50,563 bases of DNA from the NCBI RefSeq assembly GCF_002930105.1, contig NZ_PJRN01000022.1:1-50563 (forward strand). Reading direction: 5' to 3'. Below are positions 32,667 through 42,155 of the stretch, one piece after another. A program made the translations under genes and the position numbers. Positions within the stretch are counted from its first letter, which is position 1. Each line of letters starts with the position of its first letter. A model generated the notes under the pieces. The model was not told where the DNA came from, searched no databases, and was given only the letters and a program-made list of their open reading frames with translations. The DNA is from Billgrantia saliphila (GTDB lineage Bacteria; Pseudomonadota; Gammaproteobacteria; Pseudomonadales; Halomonadaceae).

Positions 32667-34238
32667 CTAGCGCAGCGGCGGGTTATTCCAGCGTTGGACG
32701 GTAACGATCAGGTGGGCATCGTCCTGCACCGCCGTCGCCTGCCCTTCCACATCGGCGATAACACGCAGATTGCCCACGTTGTTGGCGTCATATTTGCGAT
32801 CCGGATTGGGCCCCGCCCCCGACGGTGCGAAGATGCCCGTCGCCTTGTCCATGACCCCGGCGTACTGAACGTCGCCATCGTGCTCGGCGATTTCGTCCCA
32901 GGGCTGAACCGACCAGGTCACCGGCACGTCGCCCAGTGCAATGTCCTCGCCGCCATCCGGCGACTTGAGATACCCGATCGCCTGGAAGACACCGCTAACG
33001 GCTGGCGTCTCGGGGCTTCCCACCCGCGCCACGGCAAGCTCGGGCTCGATCTGCAGGTAATCTACCTCGTCATAAGCTACCAGCAGCTCATCCTGCCGGT
33101 GCTCACCCACGGTAAGCGGCAACCAGCCCGGGGCTACATGGTCAGCGACGTTTACCTGAAGCGTTACACGCGTATCGCTGCGCTCCACTACCTCCTCTAC
33201 CTCGATACCATCACCCAGCGTGATCTCGCCGTTCTCCAGGCCGCTACCCATCACGACTAGGCGCTGTGACTGGCCGGCCTTCAACGCGGTGGGCAACGTC
33301 GCCGCCACACCCGACACTGCATCGGCGGGCTGCATGGTAACCTGCATGCCGTAGGCTTCATCAGCGTCGTCGAAGATACGCCCGTGGGCCGTCTCTTCTG
33401 ACATGTCCAGCACCTGCTTGAACTCGTGGCCGTTGAGCGTCAGGCTCGCTCGCCACTCATAACCGGTGTACACAACGGCTCGCCCCTCGCCGAGAAGCGG
33501 ACGCCCGTCTAGAAACTCGCCCGATACCTCCAGGCGGTAACGATCCCTACCCGTCTCGGGAGTGACTGCTACATCGGCAACGAAGCGGCCTTGTCCCGGC
33601 CAGTTGCCCCACATTTGCCAGGTGCCCTCGGGCTGACGCGGCGACACCTCCTGCCAGTTACTCCAGGCCTCGGACTCTAGCGGCAGCTGTTCCGCCAGCC
33701 ATGGCACGATCTCGCTACGGGCCAGGCCGAACCAATCGCGGTCACGAGCCATGGCCTGGAACTCCAGCGTCTGGAACTGGCCCACATGGAAGTGCACCAG
33801 CTTGTCCCACTCCGCTTCAGGTCGACGCTGCAGCATGGCGCGGCCACCGGTGTGGCAGCGAGCACACATCTCCTGGAAGGTGGGATGATCGAACTCCTCG
33901 ACGCGGTTCAGGCGTCGCTCGATCAGTGCTCTTTCGGCCGCGCTCTCTTCCGGCGCCAGCCCTCTCGTATCGGCCAGGTACTTGACCAACGCGCGGCGGT
34001 CGGCGGGAGGCACCTCTACGCCGTGCATGATACCCATACGGGCGATGGTCATCTCCCAGCCTTCCGGCGTCTTGCGCTGCTGGCTGATACGGCTCCAGGA
34101 GTTCTCCCCCTCCCGGGCCACGTGACAGCCCGAACAGTGCTGGTCGACCAACTCGGGACCAGAATTTGCGATGGCGTATGCTAGGGGTGTCACGGTGAGG
34201 ACCATGACGCACAGTCCTCGTCTCAGGGAACGAGTCAT
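32667..34238 (-). CDS. qhpA: Quinohemoprotein amine dehydrogenase alpha subunit (diheme, QhpA/PeaA)
   Basis: The alpha subunit passes electrons from the quinone cofactor to a periplasmic acceptor. The 523-residue product from the ATG at 34238 has a signal peptide (cleavage near residue 23). A diheme cytochrome c domain follows, with heme motifs C-S-G-C-H (Cys35, Cys38, His39) and C-A-R-C-H (Cys125, Cys128, His129), then three beta-sandwich domains as in the solved enzymes. A TTG one codon upstream (34241) is the other possible start; AAGGGAG sits about 9 bases before the ATG. It is the first gene of the minus-strand qhp operon. The enzyme oxidises primary amines to aldehydes, here presumably 2-phenylethylamine. 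Confidence 0.95.
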   Translation of the reverse strand: MTRSLRRGLCVMVLTVTPLAYAIANSGPELVDQHCSGCHVAREGENSWSRISQQRKTPEGWEMTIARMGIMHGVEVPPADRRALVKYLADTRGLAPEESAAERALIERRLNRVEEFDHPTFQEMCARCHTGGRAMLQRRPEAEWDKLVHFHVGQFQTLEFQAMARDRDWFGLARSEIVPWLAEQLPLESEAWSNWQEVSPRQPEGTWQMWGNWPGQGRFVADVAVTPETGRDRYRLEVSGEFLDGRPLLGEGRAVVYTGYEWRASLTLNGHEFKQVLDMSEETAHGRIFDDADEAYGMQVTMQPADAVSGVAATLPTALKAGQSQRLVVMGSGLENGEITLGDGIEVEEVVERSDTRVTLQVNVADHVAPGWLPLTVGEHRQDELLVAYDEVDYLQIEPELAVARVGSPETPAVSGVFQAIGYLKSPDGGEDIALGDVPVTWSVQPWDEIAEHDGDVQYAGVMDKATGIFAPSGAGPNPDRKYDANNVGNLRVIADVEGQATAVQDDAHLIVTVQRWNNPPLR

Positions 34239-34277
34239 CAAGGTATACTCCCTTGTCGTTTATTGTTGTCACTCACC

Positions 34278-34294
34278 GTCTCATTCGATGAGAC
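34278..34294. repeat. Inverted repeat in the qhpA leader
   Basis: Perfect 7-base arms GTCTCAT and ATGAGAC with a 3-base centre, 40 bases before the qhpA start and downstream of the best promoter candidate. It could be an operator or a small hairpin in the messenger leader. No T-run follows on the minus strand, so it is not a terminator. Confidence 0.55.
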
Positions 34295-34321
34295 GCAAGC
34301 CACTCTTCTCCAAGACACTAT

Positions 34322-34336
34322 GAAATCTTGATGCCA
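34322..34336 (-). promoter_or_regulatory. Imperfect sigma-54-like sequence upstream of qhpA
   Basis: On the minus strand TGGCATCAAGATTTC has the same TGGCAT -24 box as the aldehyde dehydrogenase promoter and the correct spacing, but its -12 box is TTTC rather than TTGC. The changed G is normally essential, so this is a weak candidate only. It lies 84 bases before the qhpA start. Confidence 0.3.
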
Positions 34337-34505
34337 TCACAATAAAAGTAATTATTTTTCAAATGGATAACGAGAAAATGGCCGTTGATATTCATGCTTG
34401 ATTCGCTGCTTCCCTGGCAAGTGTTCCATCTTGCTACAGTATATTTTTCACTTCGCGACACTTCGCCGTGGCGTACTGCCGAGCCAAGCCCAAGAGTGGC
34501 CTAGC

Positions 34506-34546
34506 AAAGAAAGGAAGCCCAGCAGGTATTAACCTGCTGGGCTTCC
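34506..34546 (-). terminator. Intrinsic terminator of the paaY-paaN operon
   Basis: Perfect 15-base arms at 34513-34527 and 34532-34546 enclose a 4-base loop. Read on the minus strand, the hairpin is followed by TTTCTTT. It lies about 100 bases after the paaY stop and before the qhpA control region, which it would insulate from read-through. Confidence 0.9.
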
Positions 34547-34643
34547 AGGCCAGATTGAAAATCACATTCCCCCGGCCGTAGCGAGGCGCGTATTCGTTCA
34601 GCTGGCCATGCCCTCGTGCCGACCTTCGAAGTTGAAAATGCTT

Positions 34644-35252
34644 TTATTGCCCCTTGCCGAGGGTCTGCTGCTTGGGCTGGGTATCGCCCGCGTTGAGCTG
34701 CGGTCTATTGGCGTCCAGCTCGGCTAACGGCTCACAGGGCTCCAGGCTGTCCCGGCAGCGCTCGGTCAAGCGCTGGTACTCGCGCGTGCCCTGCTGCTTC
34801 CAGGCCACTTCTTGGTCGCTCAGCTCACGTTTGACCGTGGCTGGCGCACCCACCACCAGCGACTGGGGCGGGCACTCAAAGCCGGTCTTGACGAAGGCTG
34901 CCGCGGCGACGATCGAGCGTGCACCAATCACGGCGTTATCCATCACCACGGCGTTCATCCCCACCATGGCATCCTGGCCCACCACGCAACCGTGCAGTAC
35001 GGCGCCATGGCCAATATGACCATCCTTCTCCACGCGGGTGACGCAGCCAGGGAAGCCGTGCATGACGCAGGTGTCCTGAAGGTTGGCGCCCTCTTCCAGC
35101 ACCAGCTGGCCGAAATCGCCGCGCATCACCGCGCTGGGCCCTACATAGCAGCCCGGGCCGATAATCACATCGCCTATCAGTACTGCAGTGGGATGCACAT
35201 AGGCGGTGGGATGAACCACCGGGGTCACTCCTTCGAGTCGGTAACAAGGCAT
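34644..35252 (-). CDS. paaY: PaaY thioesterase (gamma-carbonic-anhydrase-like hexapeptide protein)
   Basis: PaaY hydrolyses stalled CoA thioesters, in particular the ring-rearranged dead-end products of phenylacetate breakdown, in the cytoplasm. The 202-residue left-handed beta-helix protein shows repeated hexapeptides from residue 12 to about 140 (V-H-P-T-A-Y, V-I-I-G-P-G, V-V-G-Q-D-A). It also shows metal-site histidine regions such as M-H-G-F-P-G and G-H-G-A-V-L-H. The C-terminal 50 residues are helical and variable. It follows paaN by 11 bases on the minus strand and ends before a strong terminator. Confidence 0.93.
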   Translation of the reverse strand: MPCYRLEGVTPVVHPTAYVHPTAVLIGDVIIGPGCYVGPSAVMRGDFGQLVLEEGANLQDTCVMHGFPGCVTRVEKDGHIGHGAVLHGCVVGQDAMVGMNAVVMDNAVIGARSIVAAAAFVKTGFECPPQSLVVGAPATVKRELSDQEVAWKQQGTREYQRLTERCRDSLEPCEPLAELDANRPQLNAGDTQPKQQTLGKGQ

Positions 35253-35263
35253 GACGCATCTCC

Positions 35264-36940
35264 TCAGTTCAGTTGGCCGTGGCGACGGCTCTGCACTACT
35301 ACAAAGCGACGCGCCACGAAGGCCTGATCGCTTAGCGAGGCGTTCGCCGCTGGGTTGCCGCCGGTAGCATGAAAATCGCTGAAGGCAGCTGACTGGTTGA
35401 CGAAGACACCTCTGTCCAAGTTGAGCGACAGCGGAGCCGCTACGTCCATGGCCAGCTGCTCGAACTGCTCGGCTACAGCATCATCGTTGGTGTAAGCGCC
35501 TAGGGTGATGGCACCTTTCTCGCCGATCACCTCGCGAGCGAGCTCGATGCTGTGCGCAGTACTTTCAGTGGCAATAACGAAGCTGATCGGGCCGAAGCGC
35601 TCCTCACCATAGGCGTCTCGTTGGTTGGCATCCACCTTGATCAGCAGCGGGGTATGGATGCGCGCCCTGGGAAAATCAGCGTGCTCGCGGGATTCGCTAT
35701 CGAGAAGCACCTCCCCCAGGCCGCGGCACTCATCGATGCGTGCGACGGTTGCCACCGACTGGATGGCTCCCAGCACGGCGCAGGCGCGGTCGTTGTCGGA
35801 AAGAAACTTCTCGACGGCCTTGGCCAAGGCGCTGGCCACCTGGTCGAAGGAGAGCGGACCCTCTGCGGTCTTGATGCCATTCTTGGGTACATAGATTGCC
35901 TGAGGAGTGGTGCACATCTGGCCGGAGTAGAGACTCAGGCTGAAGGCCAGATTCTGTGCCACCGGTTTTATCTGATCGACGCTGTCGATGATCACGGTAT
36001 TGATGCCGGCCTTCTCGGTGAACACCTGGGCTTGGATGGCGTTCCTTTCCAACCACTCGCCGAAGGCATTCGAGCCGGTGTAGTCGATCAGTTTAACGGC
36101 CGGATCCAGTGCCAGCTCCTTGGTTACCGGTGCCTCGGCAGTGTCGGGCATCAGGCTCACCAAAGAGGGATCGAAGCCGGCCTCCTCGAGAACCTCCTGG
36201 GCAACGCGAGCGGTCATGGCCACCGGAAGTATGGCAGCCGGATGCGGCTTGAGGATCACCGGATTGCCAGTGGCCAGGCTGGCGAACAGACCCGGGAAGG
36301 TGTTCCATGTGGGGAAGGTGGAGCAGGCCACTACCAAAGAGATACCGCGCGGTACGATATGGTAGCGCTTGTCGAGCACCAACGGCTCATGCTTGCCTTG
36401 GGGCTTCACCCACTTGGCCGTTCCTGGCACTTGGGACATCGCCTGCCAGGCGTAGGCCAAGGCCTCGAGACCGCGATCCTGGGCATGGGGGCCGCCGGCC
36501 TGGAACGCCATCATTGGCGCCTGGCCACTGGTGTGGGTCACTGCCTGGGCAATATCCGGACTCATGGCGTTCAAGCGCGATAGGATCTCGAGACAGACGC
36601 CCACTCGCGCCTCGGCACCCGCGTCACGCCAAGCAGGCATCGCGGCCTGCATGGCCATGATCAGCGCCTCTTGCTCGGGCTGGTCATAGGTCACGCCCAG
36701 CTCGAACCCATAGGGAGAGACCTCGGCACCGACCTGGCGACCGACCGCAGGCACCTTGAGAGCAAAGGGCTGCTTGAGCAGCGCCTCGAAGCGCTGCTTT
36801 GCCCCCTTCACTGCCTCCTCGGGATAATTCTTGATGTTCTCCGGATAGGGACTCCAGTAATCGCGAGAGGTGATGGCCTCGACGGCGCGATCCAGTGTCT
36901 CGCGATGACGGTCGAGCATCTGCTGGGCTTGCTGGGACAT
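35264..36940 (-). CDS. paaN: PaaN-type aldehyde dehydrogenase of phenylacetate catabolism
   Basis: This 558-residue member of the PaaN subgroup lacks the C-terminal hydratase domain of PaaZ. The opening R-D-Y-W-S-P-Y-P-E is typical of PaaN. The nucleotide-binding aldehyde-dehydrogenase fold follows, with the catalytic cysteine in Y-S-G-Q-M-C-T-T-P and the substrate-side segment F-T-E-K-A-G-I-N. In organisms with PaaN it has been proposed to act on the ring-opened CoA semialdehyde. A full PaaZ is also present in this window, so its job here may be redundant or handle a side product. It is the first gene of paaN-paaY, divergent from paaF with a 398-base control region. Confidence 0.92.
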   Translation of the reverse strand: MSQQAQQMLDRHRETLDRAVEAITSRDYWSPYPENIKNYPEEAVKGAKQRFEALLKQPFALKVPAVGRQVGAEVSPYGFELGVTYDQPEQEALIMAMQAAMPAWRDAGAEARVGVCLEILSRLNAMSPDIAQAVTHTSGQAPMMAFQAGGPHAQDRGLEALAYAWQAMSQVPGTAKWVKPQGKHEPLVLDKRYHIVPRGISLVVACSTFPTWNTFPGLFASLATGNPVILKPHPAAILPVAMTARVAQEVLEEAGFDPSLVSLMPDTAEAPVTKELALDPAVKLIDYTGSNAFGEWLERNAIQAQVFTEKAGINTVIIDSVDQIKPVAQNLAFSLSLYSGQMCTTPQAIYVPKNGIKTAEGPLSFDQVASALAKAVEKFLSDNDRACAVLGAIQSVATVARIDECRGLGEVLLDSESREHADFPRARIHTPLLIKVDANQRDAYGEERFGPISFVIATESTAHSIELAREVIGEKGAITLGAYTNDDAVAEQFEQLAMDVAAPLSLNLDRGVFVNQSAAFSDFHATGGNPAANASLSDQAFVARRFVVVQSRRHGQLN

Positions 36941-36984
36941 GGATGGCTCCTGCCATTATTCGATACGAGATAGAACAGAAGACT

Positions 36985-37009
36985 ATCTATAGCGTAACGA
37001 AACATCAAA
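36985..37009 (-). promoter_or_regulatory. Candidate promoter/PaaX site for paaN-paaY
   Basis: On the minus strand TTTGATG (37009-37003) is followed about 15 bases later by GATAGT. TTTGATG is also present at the divergent paaF promoter, and TTTGATA at paaA. The -10 match is weak; the call rests on the shared element and its position 45-70 bases before paaN. Confidence 0.45.
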
Positions 37010-37228
37010 CCGTCAGCCCTCGAACACGCCTCGCGCAGCATCACATACTGTCTGAAACTCCTTCTTTATTAACTGCTTAACGAAAAGAATCTGGTAGAGA
37101 TGGCCCGATTTCGACCATGGTCTAATTCGTCAACTGCAAGCCGCAAGGGCACGAGACAACCCCCTGACAAATCAACAGAAAACCATGCCAGGCGGCAAGA
37201 TACGATACAATAGTTTCGTCCAAATAGA

Positions 37229-37257
37229 TTTGATGCGTATCAAAAAAAACCTATACT
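37229..37257 (+). promoter_or_regulatory. Promoter and probable PaaX operator of paaFGHIJK
   Basis: A -35-like TTGATG (37230-37235) is 16 bases from a TATACT -10 box (37252-37257). The -35 box is embedded in the near-palindrome TTTGATGCGTATCAAA (37229-37244), whose outer six bases on each side are perfectly inverted. A repressor bound there would block RNA polymerase. PaaX is the obvious candidate because E. coli PaaX also recognises a TGAT-containing palindrome, but the assignment is inferred. Confidence 0.7.
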
Positions 37258-37338
37258 CGCTTTCATACTCGCTCGTGGCAGGCTGCGGGCCCTTGCCTTG
37301 CCGCGCCGCGCCACCCCCCGTGCAAAGACGAGGACACC

Positions 37339-38112
<774 letters not shown>

Positions 38113-38126
38113 CACAGGAAACGATC

Positions 38127-38918
38127 ATGAGTGAACCGCCCCTGCTCTTTACCGTGGAAGACGGCGTCGCCCGCCTCACGTTGAATCGACCCGATAGTCT
38201 CAACAGTTTCAACGCCGAGATGCACGCCGAGATGCGACAGGCGCTCAAGGCAGTTCGCCAGGATAAGAGCGTGCGCGCCCTGCTGCTGACCGGCAGCGGC
38301 CGCGGCTTCTGCGCCGGCCAGGATCTCTCCGACCGTAACGTGGCCCCTGGCGCCGAGGCACCTGACCTGGGCGAGTCGCTGGAAAAGCGCTACAACCCCA
38401 TGCTGCGCACCCTGCGCGATCTCCCCTTTCCCACCATTTGTGCGGTTAATGGTGTGGCTGCCGGCGCAGGCGCCAATATCGCCATGGGCTGTGACATCGT
38501 GCTGGCGGCCCGTTCGGCCAGTTTTGTCCAGGCATTCTGCAAGATCGGCCTGGTGCCGGATTCCGGCGGCACCTGGACGTTACCGCGCCTGGTGGGCATG
38601 GCTCGCGCCAAGGGGTTGGCCATGCTGGGAGACAAGCTCAGCGCCGAGCAGGCCGAACAGTGGGGGATGATCTGGAAGGTGGTGGACGACGAGTCCCTGC
38701 AGGATGAAGCGCTCACCCTGGCTCGCCACTTGGCTACCCAGCCGACCCGCGGCCTGGCGCTAATCAAGCGTGCCCTTCACGCCAGCGCCGACAACGGCTT
38801 CAACGACCAGCTCGACCTGGAGCGGGACCTGCAGCGTTTGGCCGGTCGCACCAGCGACTATCGCGAAGGAGTGGCCGCCTTCATGGAAAAACGCAAGCCC
38901 AGCTTCAAGGGGGAGTGA
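38127..38918 (+). CDS. paaG: 1,2-epoxyphenylacetyl-CoA isomerase PaaG
   Basis: PaaG converts the ring epoxide made by PaaABCE to the oxepin and later shifts the double bond of the ring-opened product. The 263-residue crotonase has F-C-A-G-Q-D-L near residue 68. It carries the isomerase aspartate in G-L-V-P-D-S-G-G-T near residue 147 where hydratases have other residues. The first-glutamate position reads G-A-G-A-N-I, as in PaaG. It begins 14 bases after paaF with AGGAA before the ATG. Confidence 0.94.
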   Translation: MSEPPLLFTVEDGVARLTLNRPDSLNSFNAEMHAEMRQALKAVRQDKSVRALLLTGSGRGFCAGQDLSDRNVAPGAEAPDLGESLEKRYNPMLRTLRDLPFPTICAVNGVAAGAGANIAMGCDIVLAARSASFVQAFCKIGLVPDSGGTWTLPRLVGMARAKGLAMLGDKLSAEQAEQWGMIWKVVDDESLQDEALTLARHLATQPTRGLALIKRALHASADNGFNDQLDLERDLQRLAGRTSDYREGVAAFMEKRKPSFKGE

Positions 38919-38919
38919 G

Positions 38920-40449
38920 ATGCCTGCTCTCGCACCCAGTGACATCATCGCTGTGGTCGGCGCCGGCGCCATGGGCGCCGGCATCGCCCAAGTGGCGGCT
39001 CAGGCGGGCCACTCGGTACGCCTCTTCGACAACCGTGACGGCGCCGCCCAGGCCGGCATCGACGGCGTGCGCCGCCAGCTCGAAAAGCGCGTGGCCAAAG
39101 GCAAGATGGGACAGGACGAAGTCGATGCCATCATCGAGCGCATGTCGCCAGTAGACAGCCTCGATGAGCTGGCCGACAGCCGCCTGGTGGTGGAGGCTAT
39201 CGTCGAGAATCTAGAGGTCAAGCGTGGAGTCTTCGCCAAGCTCGAGACGCTGTGCGCTCCCGACACCCTGCTGACCAGTAATACCTCTTCGCTGTCGATC
39301 ACCTCCATTGCCGCCAACCTCGACCGTCCCGAGCGCGTGGCCGGCCTGCATTTCTTCAATCCGGCGCCAGTAATGAAGCTGGTCGAGGTCATCTCGGGAC
39401 TTGCCACCGAGGCCGAAGTCGCTGACACCCTTTATGCCACTGCCGCGGCCTGGGGTAAGAAACCTGTCCACGCCAGCTCCACCCCGGGCTTCATCGTCAA
39501 TCGCGTGGCACGGCCCTTTTATGCCGAGAGCCTTCGCCTGCTGCAGGAAGGAGCAGGCGCTCCCGCCACGCTGGACGCTCTGCTGCGCAGAGCAGGCGGC
39601 TTCCGCATGGGGCCCTTCGAGCTGATGGATCTGATCGGCCACGACGTCAACTACGCGGTGACCCGCTCGGTGTTTGATGCCTACTACGGTGATACCCGCT
39701 TCGAGCCTTCCCTGGTTCAGCTGGCGCTGGTCGAAGCCGGACGTCTGGGCCGAAAGAGCGGGCAGGGTTTTTATGAGTATCGCAAACAGGCTGCACCCGT
39801 TACCGCTGACTTCGCCTCGCCCGTGAAGGCCGAGCTGCCGCCCCTGGTCATCGAAGGTCAGCCGGGCGTCTTCTCCCCGCTGGTGGCTCGTGCTGAGGCG
39901 ACCGGCCTCGAGGTAATACGTCACGAGAGCATCTCCGGCCAGGCCCGCTTCCGCCTGGGCGGCCTGACGCTGGCTTTGAGCGACGGTCGCTGTGCCACCG
40001 AACGCGCCCTGGACGAAGGCCTTGAGACTCTGGTGCTATTCGACCTCTGCCTCGATTACGGTGAGGCCAGCGCTATCGCCTTGGCCGCCAGCGCCAACAC
40101 CGACGACGCCAGTCGCGACTTGGCCACAGCACTCTTCCAGCGCCTGGGCCTGGACGTTGCCTGGCTCACCGACACACCTGGGCTTGTCGTGCTGCGTACC
40201 GTGGCCATGCTCGCCAACGAAGCCGCCGATGCCGTATTGCAAGGTGTATGCAGCGCCGGGGACGGCGATCTTGCCATGCAAGCCGGCCTCAACTATCCCC
40301 GCGGCCCGCTGGCCTGGGCCGATGGCCTGGGGCTGGCCTACGTACACCGTACCCTGACCCACCTGCACCAGAGCTACGGCGAGGAGCGCTATCGCGCCTC
40401 CTTCCTGCTGCGCCGTAAGGCCTTGGCCGGAGAAACTTTTCATGAATGA
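38920..40449 (+). CDS. paaH: 3-hydroxyadipyl-CoA dehydrogenase PaaH
   Basis: PaaH oxidises 3-hydroxyadipyl-CoA to 3-oxoadipyl-CoA with NAD. The 509-residue product begins at the ATG at 38920, one base after the paaG stop, behind GGGGGAG. It has the NAD motif G-A-G-A-M-G-A-G near residue 11 and the catalytic H-F-F-N-P-A-P near residue 145. It has the duplicated C-terminal dehydrogenase domain typical of the long PaaH form, about 30 residues longer than the E. coli enzyme. The frame upstream to 38770 is paaG coding DNA. The end overlaps paaI by 8 bases. Confidence 0.95.
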   Translation: MPALAPSDIIAVVGAGAMGAGIAQVAAQAGHSVRLFDNRDGAAQAGIDGVRRQLEKRVAKGKMGQDEVDAIIERMSPVDSLDELADSRLVVEAIVENLEVKRGVFAKLETLCAPDTLLTSNTSSLSITSIAANLDRPERVAGLHFFNPAPVMKLVEVISGLATEAEVADTLYATAAAWGKKPVHASSTPGFIVNRVARPFYAESLRLLQEGAGAPATLDALLRRAGGFRMGPFELMDLIGHDVNYAVTRSVFDAYYGDTRFEPSLVQLALVEAGRLGRKSGQGFYEYRKQAAPVTADFASPVKAELPPLVIEGQPGVFSPLVARAEATGLEVIRHESISGQARFRLGGLTLALSDGRCATERALDEGLETLVLFDLCLDYGEASAIALAASANTDDASRDLATALFQRLGLDVAWLTDTPGLVVLRTVAMLANEAADAVLQGVCSAGDGDLAMQAGLNYPRGPLAWADGLGLAYVHRTLTHLHQSYGEERYRASFLLRRKALAGETFHE

Positions 40450-40909
40450 CACCGAACTGAGCCCCCAGCAGCTGGCCGAGGCTTGCGCCGACGCCATGTT
40501 TTCCCGCGATGGCGCCAGCCAGGGTCTGGGTATGCGCATCGAGAGCGTGGCCCCCGGTCGGGCCGTGCTCACCATGACCGTGCGGGAGGACATGGTGCAG
40601 GGGCACGGCAACTGCCATGGCGGCTTCATCTTTGCCCTGGCCGACTCCGCCTTCGCCTTCGCTTGCAACACCTATGACGAGGCCACTGTGGCCTCGGGTT
40701 GCAGCATCGACTACCTGGGCCCGGGCCAGCTGGGTGACTTGCTCACCGCCACCGCCGAGGAACGCAGCCGACGCGGCCGCACCGGCATCTACGACATTAC
40801 CGTGCGCAACCAGCATGGCGACGAGGTCGCCCTGTTTCGGGGTCGCTCCTACAAGATCCGCGGTACCGTACGCCGCCTGTCAGAGACTACCGCAGAGAAC
40901 CAAGCATGA
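40442..40909 (+). CDS. paaI: Hydroxyphenylacetyl-CoA thioesterase PaaI
   Basis: PaaI is a hotdog-fold thioesterase that frees CoA from ring-hydroxylated phenylacetyl-CoA side products. The 155-residue product has the family active-site region with [14 protein letters not shown] near residue 58, containing the catalytic aspartate. It starts inside the end of paaH (8-base overlap) and its stop overlaps the paaJ start (ATGA), so all three are translationally coupled. Confidence 0.95.
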   Translation: MNDTELSPQQLAEACADAMFSRDGASQGLGMRIESVAPGRAVLTMTVREDMVQGHGNCHGGFIFALADSAFAFACNTYDEATVASGCSIDYLGPGQLGDLLTATAEERSRRGRTGIYDITVRNQHGDEVALFRGRSYKIRGTVRRLSETTAENQA

Positions 40910-42114
40910 AAGACGCTCTGATCATCGATGCCATCCGCACCCCCATTGGCCGCTACGGCGGCGTTCTCGCCCCGGTTCGCCCAGATGACCTGGGCGCCGT
41001 ACCCCTGCGCGCCTTGATGGAGCGCAACCCCACGGTGGACTGGTCCTGGGTGGATGACCTCTTCTACGGTTGTGCCAATCAGGCCGGTGAAGATAACCGC
41101 AATGTGGCACGCATGTCGGCACTGCTAGCCGGCCTGCCGGTAGAAGTTCCCGGCACCACCCTGAATCGACTGTGCGGCTCCGGCATGGACGCCATCGGCA
41201 TCGCCGCCCGCTCCATCAAGGCAGGCGAGGCGGGGTTGATGATCGCCGGTGGCGTCGAGTCCATGTCCCGCGCTCCCTTCGTGATGGGCAAGGCCGAGCA
41301 GGCCTTCTCGCGCAGCGCCGAGATCCACGACACCACCATCGGCTGGCGCTTCGTCAACCGCCAGATGAAGGCCCAGTTCGGCATCGACTCCATGCCGGAG
41401 ACCGCCGAGAACGTGGCCGAACAGTTCAATATCTCCCGCGAGGATCAGGACGCCTTCGCCCTGCGCAGCCAGCAGCGTACCGCCGCCGCCATGGAGGCAG
41501 GTCGCCTGGCCGAGGAGATCGTTCCCGTGGCAGTACCGCGCCGCAAGCAGGATGCGCTGATCGTCGATACCGACGAGCACCCTCGCGCGTCGACCACCCT
41601 GGAGCAGCTCGCCAAGCTGCCGACGCCATTTCGCGAGGGAGGCAGCGTCACCGCCGGTAACGCCTCGGGGGTCAACGACGGCGCCTGCGCCCTGCTGCTG
41701 GCCTCGGCTGAACAGGCCGAAAAGTTCGGTCTGAAGGCACGCGCACGGGTTGTGGGCATGGCAACCGCCGGTGTGCCACCACGCATCATGGGCTTCGGCC
41801 CCTCCCCGGCCAGCCGCAAGGTGCTCGCCCAGACCGGCTTGACCCTCGAGCAGATGGACGTGATCGAGCTCAACGAGGCCTTCGCCGCCCAGGCGCTGGC
41901 CGTAACTCGTGACCTTGGCCTTCCCGACGACGCCGAGCACGTCAATCCCAACGGAGGTGCCATCGCCCTGGGTCACCCGCTGGGCATGAGTGGGGCCCGC
42001 CTGGTGACTACCGCTCTGCATGAACTGGAGCGCCGCCAGGGGCGCTACGCGCTATGCACCATGTGCATCGGCGTAGGACAAGGCATTGCTCTGATCATTG
42101 AACGCCGCCAATAG
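40906..42114 (+). CDS. paaJ: 3-oxoadipyl-CoA thiolase PaaJ
   Basis: PaaJ cleaves 3-oxoadipyl-CoA and 2,3-didehydro-3-oxosuberyl-CoA to release acetyl-CoA. The 402-residue thiolase carries the nucleophilic cysteine in L-C-G-S-G-M near residue 90. The histidine is in [10 protein letters not shown], and the second cysteine in [10 protein letters not shown]. The T-x-R-T-P-I-G-like opening here reads R-T-P-I-G-R-Y-G-G. It is also the type that serves the beta-ketoadipate pathway (PcaF), but its operon position assigns it to phenylacetate. Confidence 0.95.
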   Translation: MKDALIIDAIRTPIGRYGGVLAPVRPDDLGAVPLRALMERNPTVDWSWVDDLFYGCANQAGEDNRNVARMSALLAGLPVEVPGTTLNRLCGSGMDAIGIAARSIKAGEAGLMIAGGVESMSRAPFVMGKAEQAFSRSAEIHDTTIGWRFVNRQMKAQFGIDSMPETAENVAEQFNISREDQDAFALRSQQRTAAAMEAGRLAEEIVPVAVPRRKQDALIVDTDEHPRASTTLEQLAKLPTPFREGGSVTAGNASGVNDGACALLLASAEQAEKFGLKARARVVGMATAGVPPRIMGFGPSPASRKVLAQTGLTLEQMDVIELNEAFAAQALAVTRDLGLPDDAEHVNPNGGAIALGHPLGMSGARLVTTALHELERRQGRYALCTMCIGVGQGIALIIERRQ

Positions 42115-42155
42115 CGCGAAGCGTCTATAACAAACCTCCCGACCGGAGAAGCCTG

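Noticed and set aside
34415..34434. Plus-strand TGGCAAG followed by TTGC resembling a sigma-54 promoter
   Set aside because: The spacing between the two boxes is about 5 bases too long, and it points away from qhpA towards the end of paaY.
34513..34546. The strong inverted repeat as a mobile-element end
   Set aside because: There is no transposase or target duplication nearby; the 4-base loop and T-rich minus-strand flank make it a terminator for paaY.
37100..37213. Short plus-strand frame of about 37 codons between paaN and paaF
   Set aside because: No proper ribosome-binding site, no known motif, and it lies in the divergent control region.
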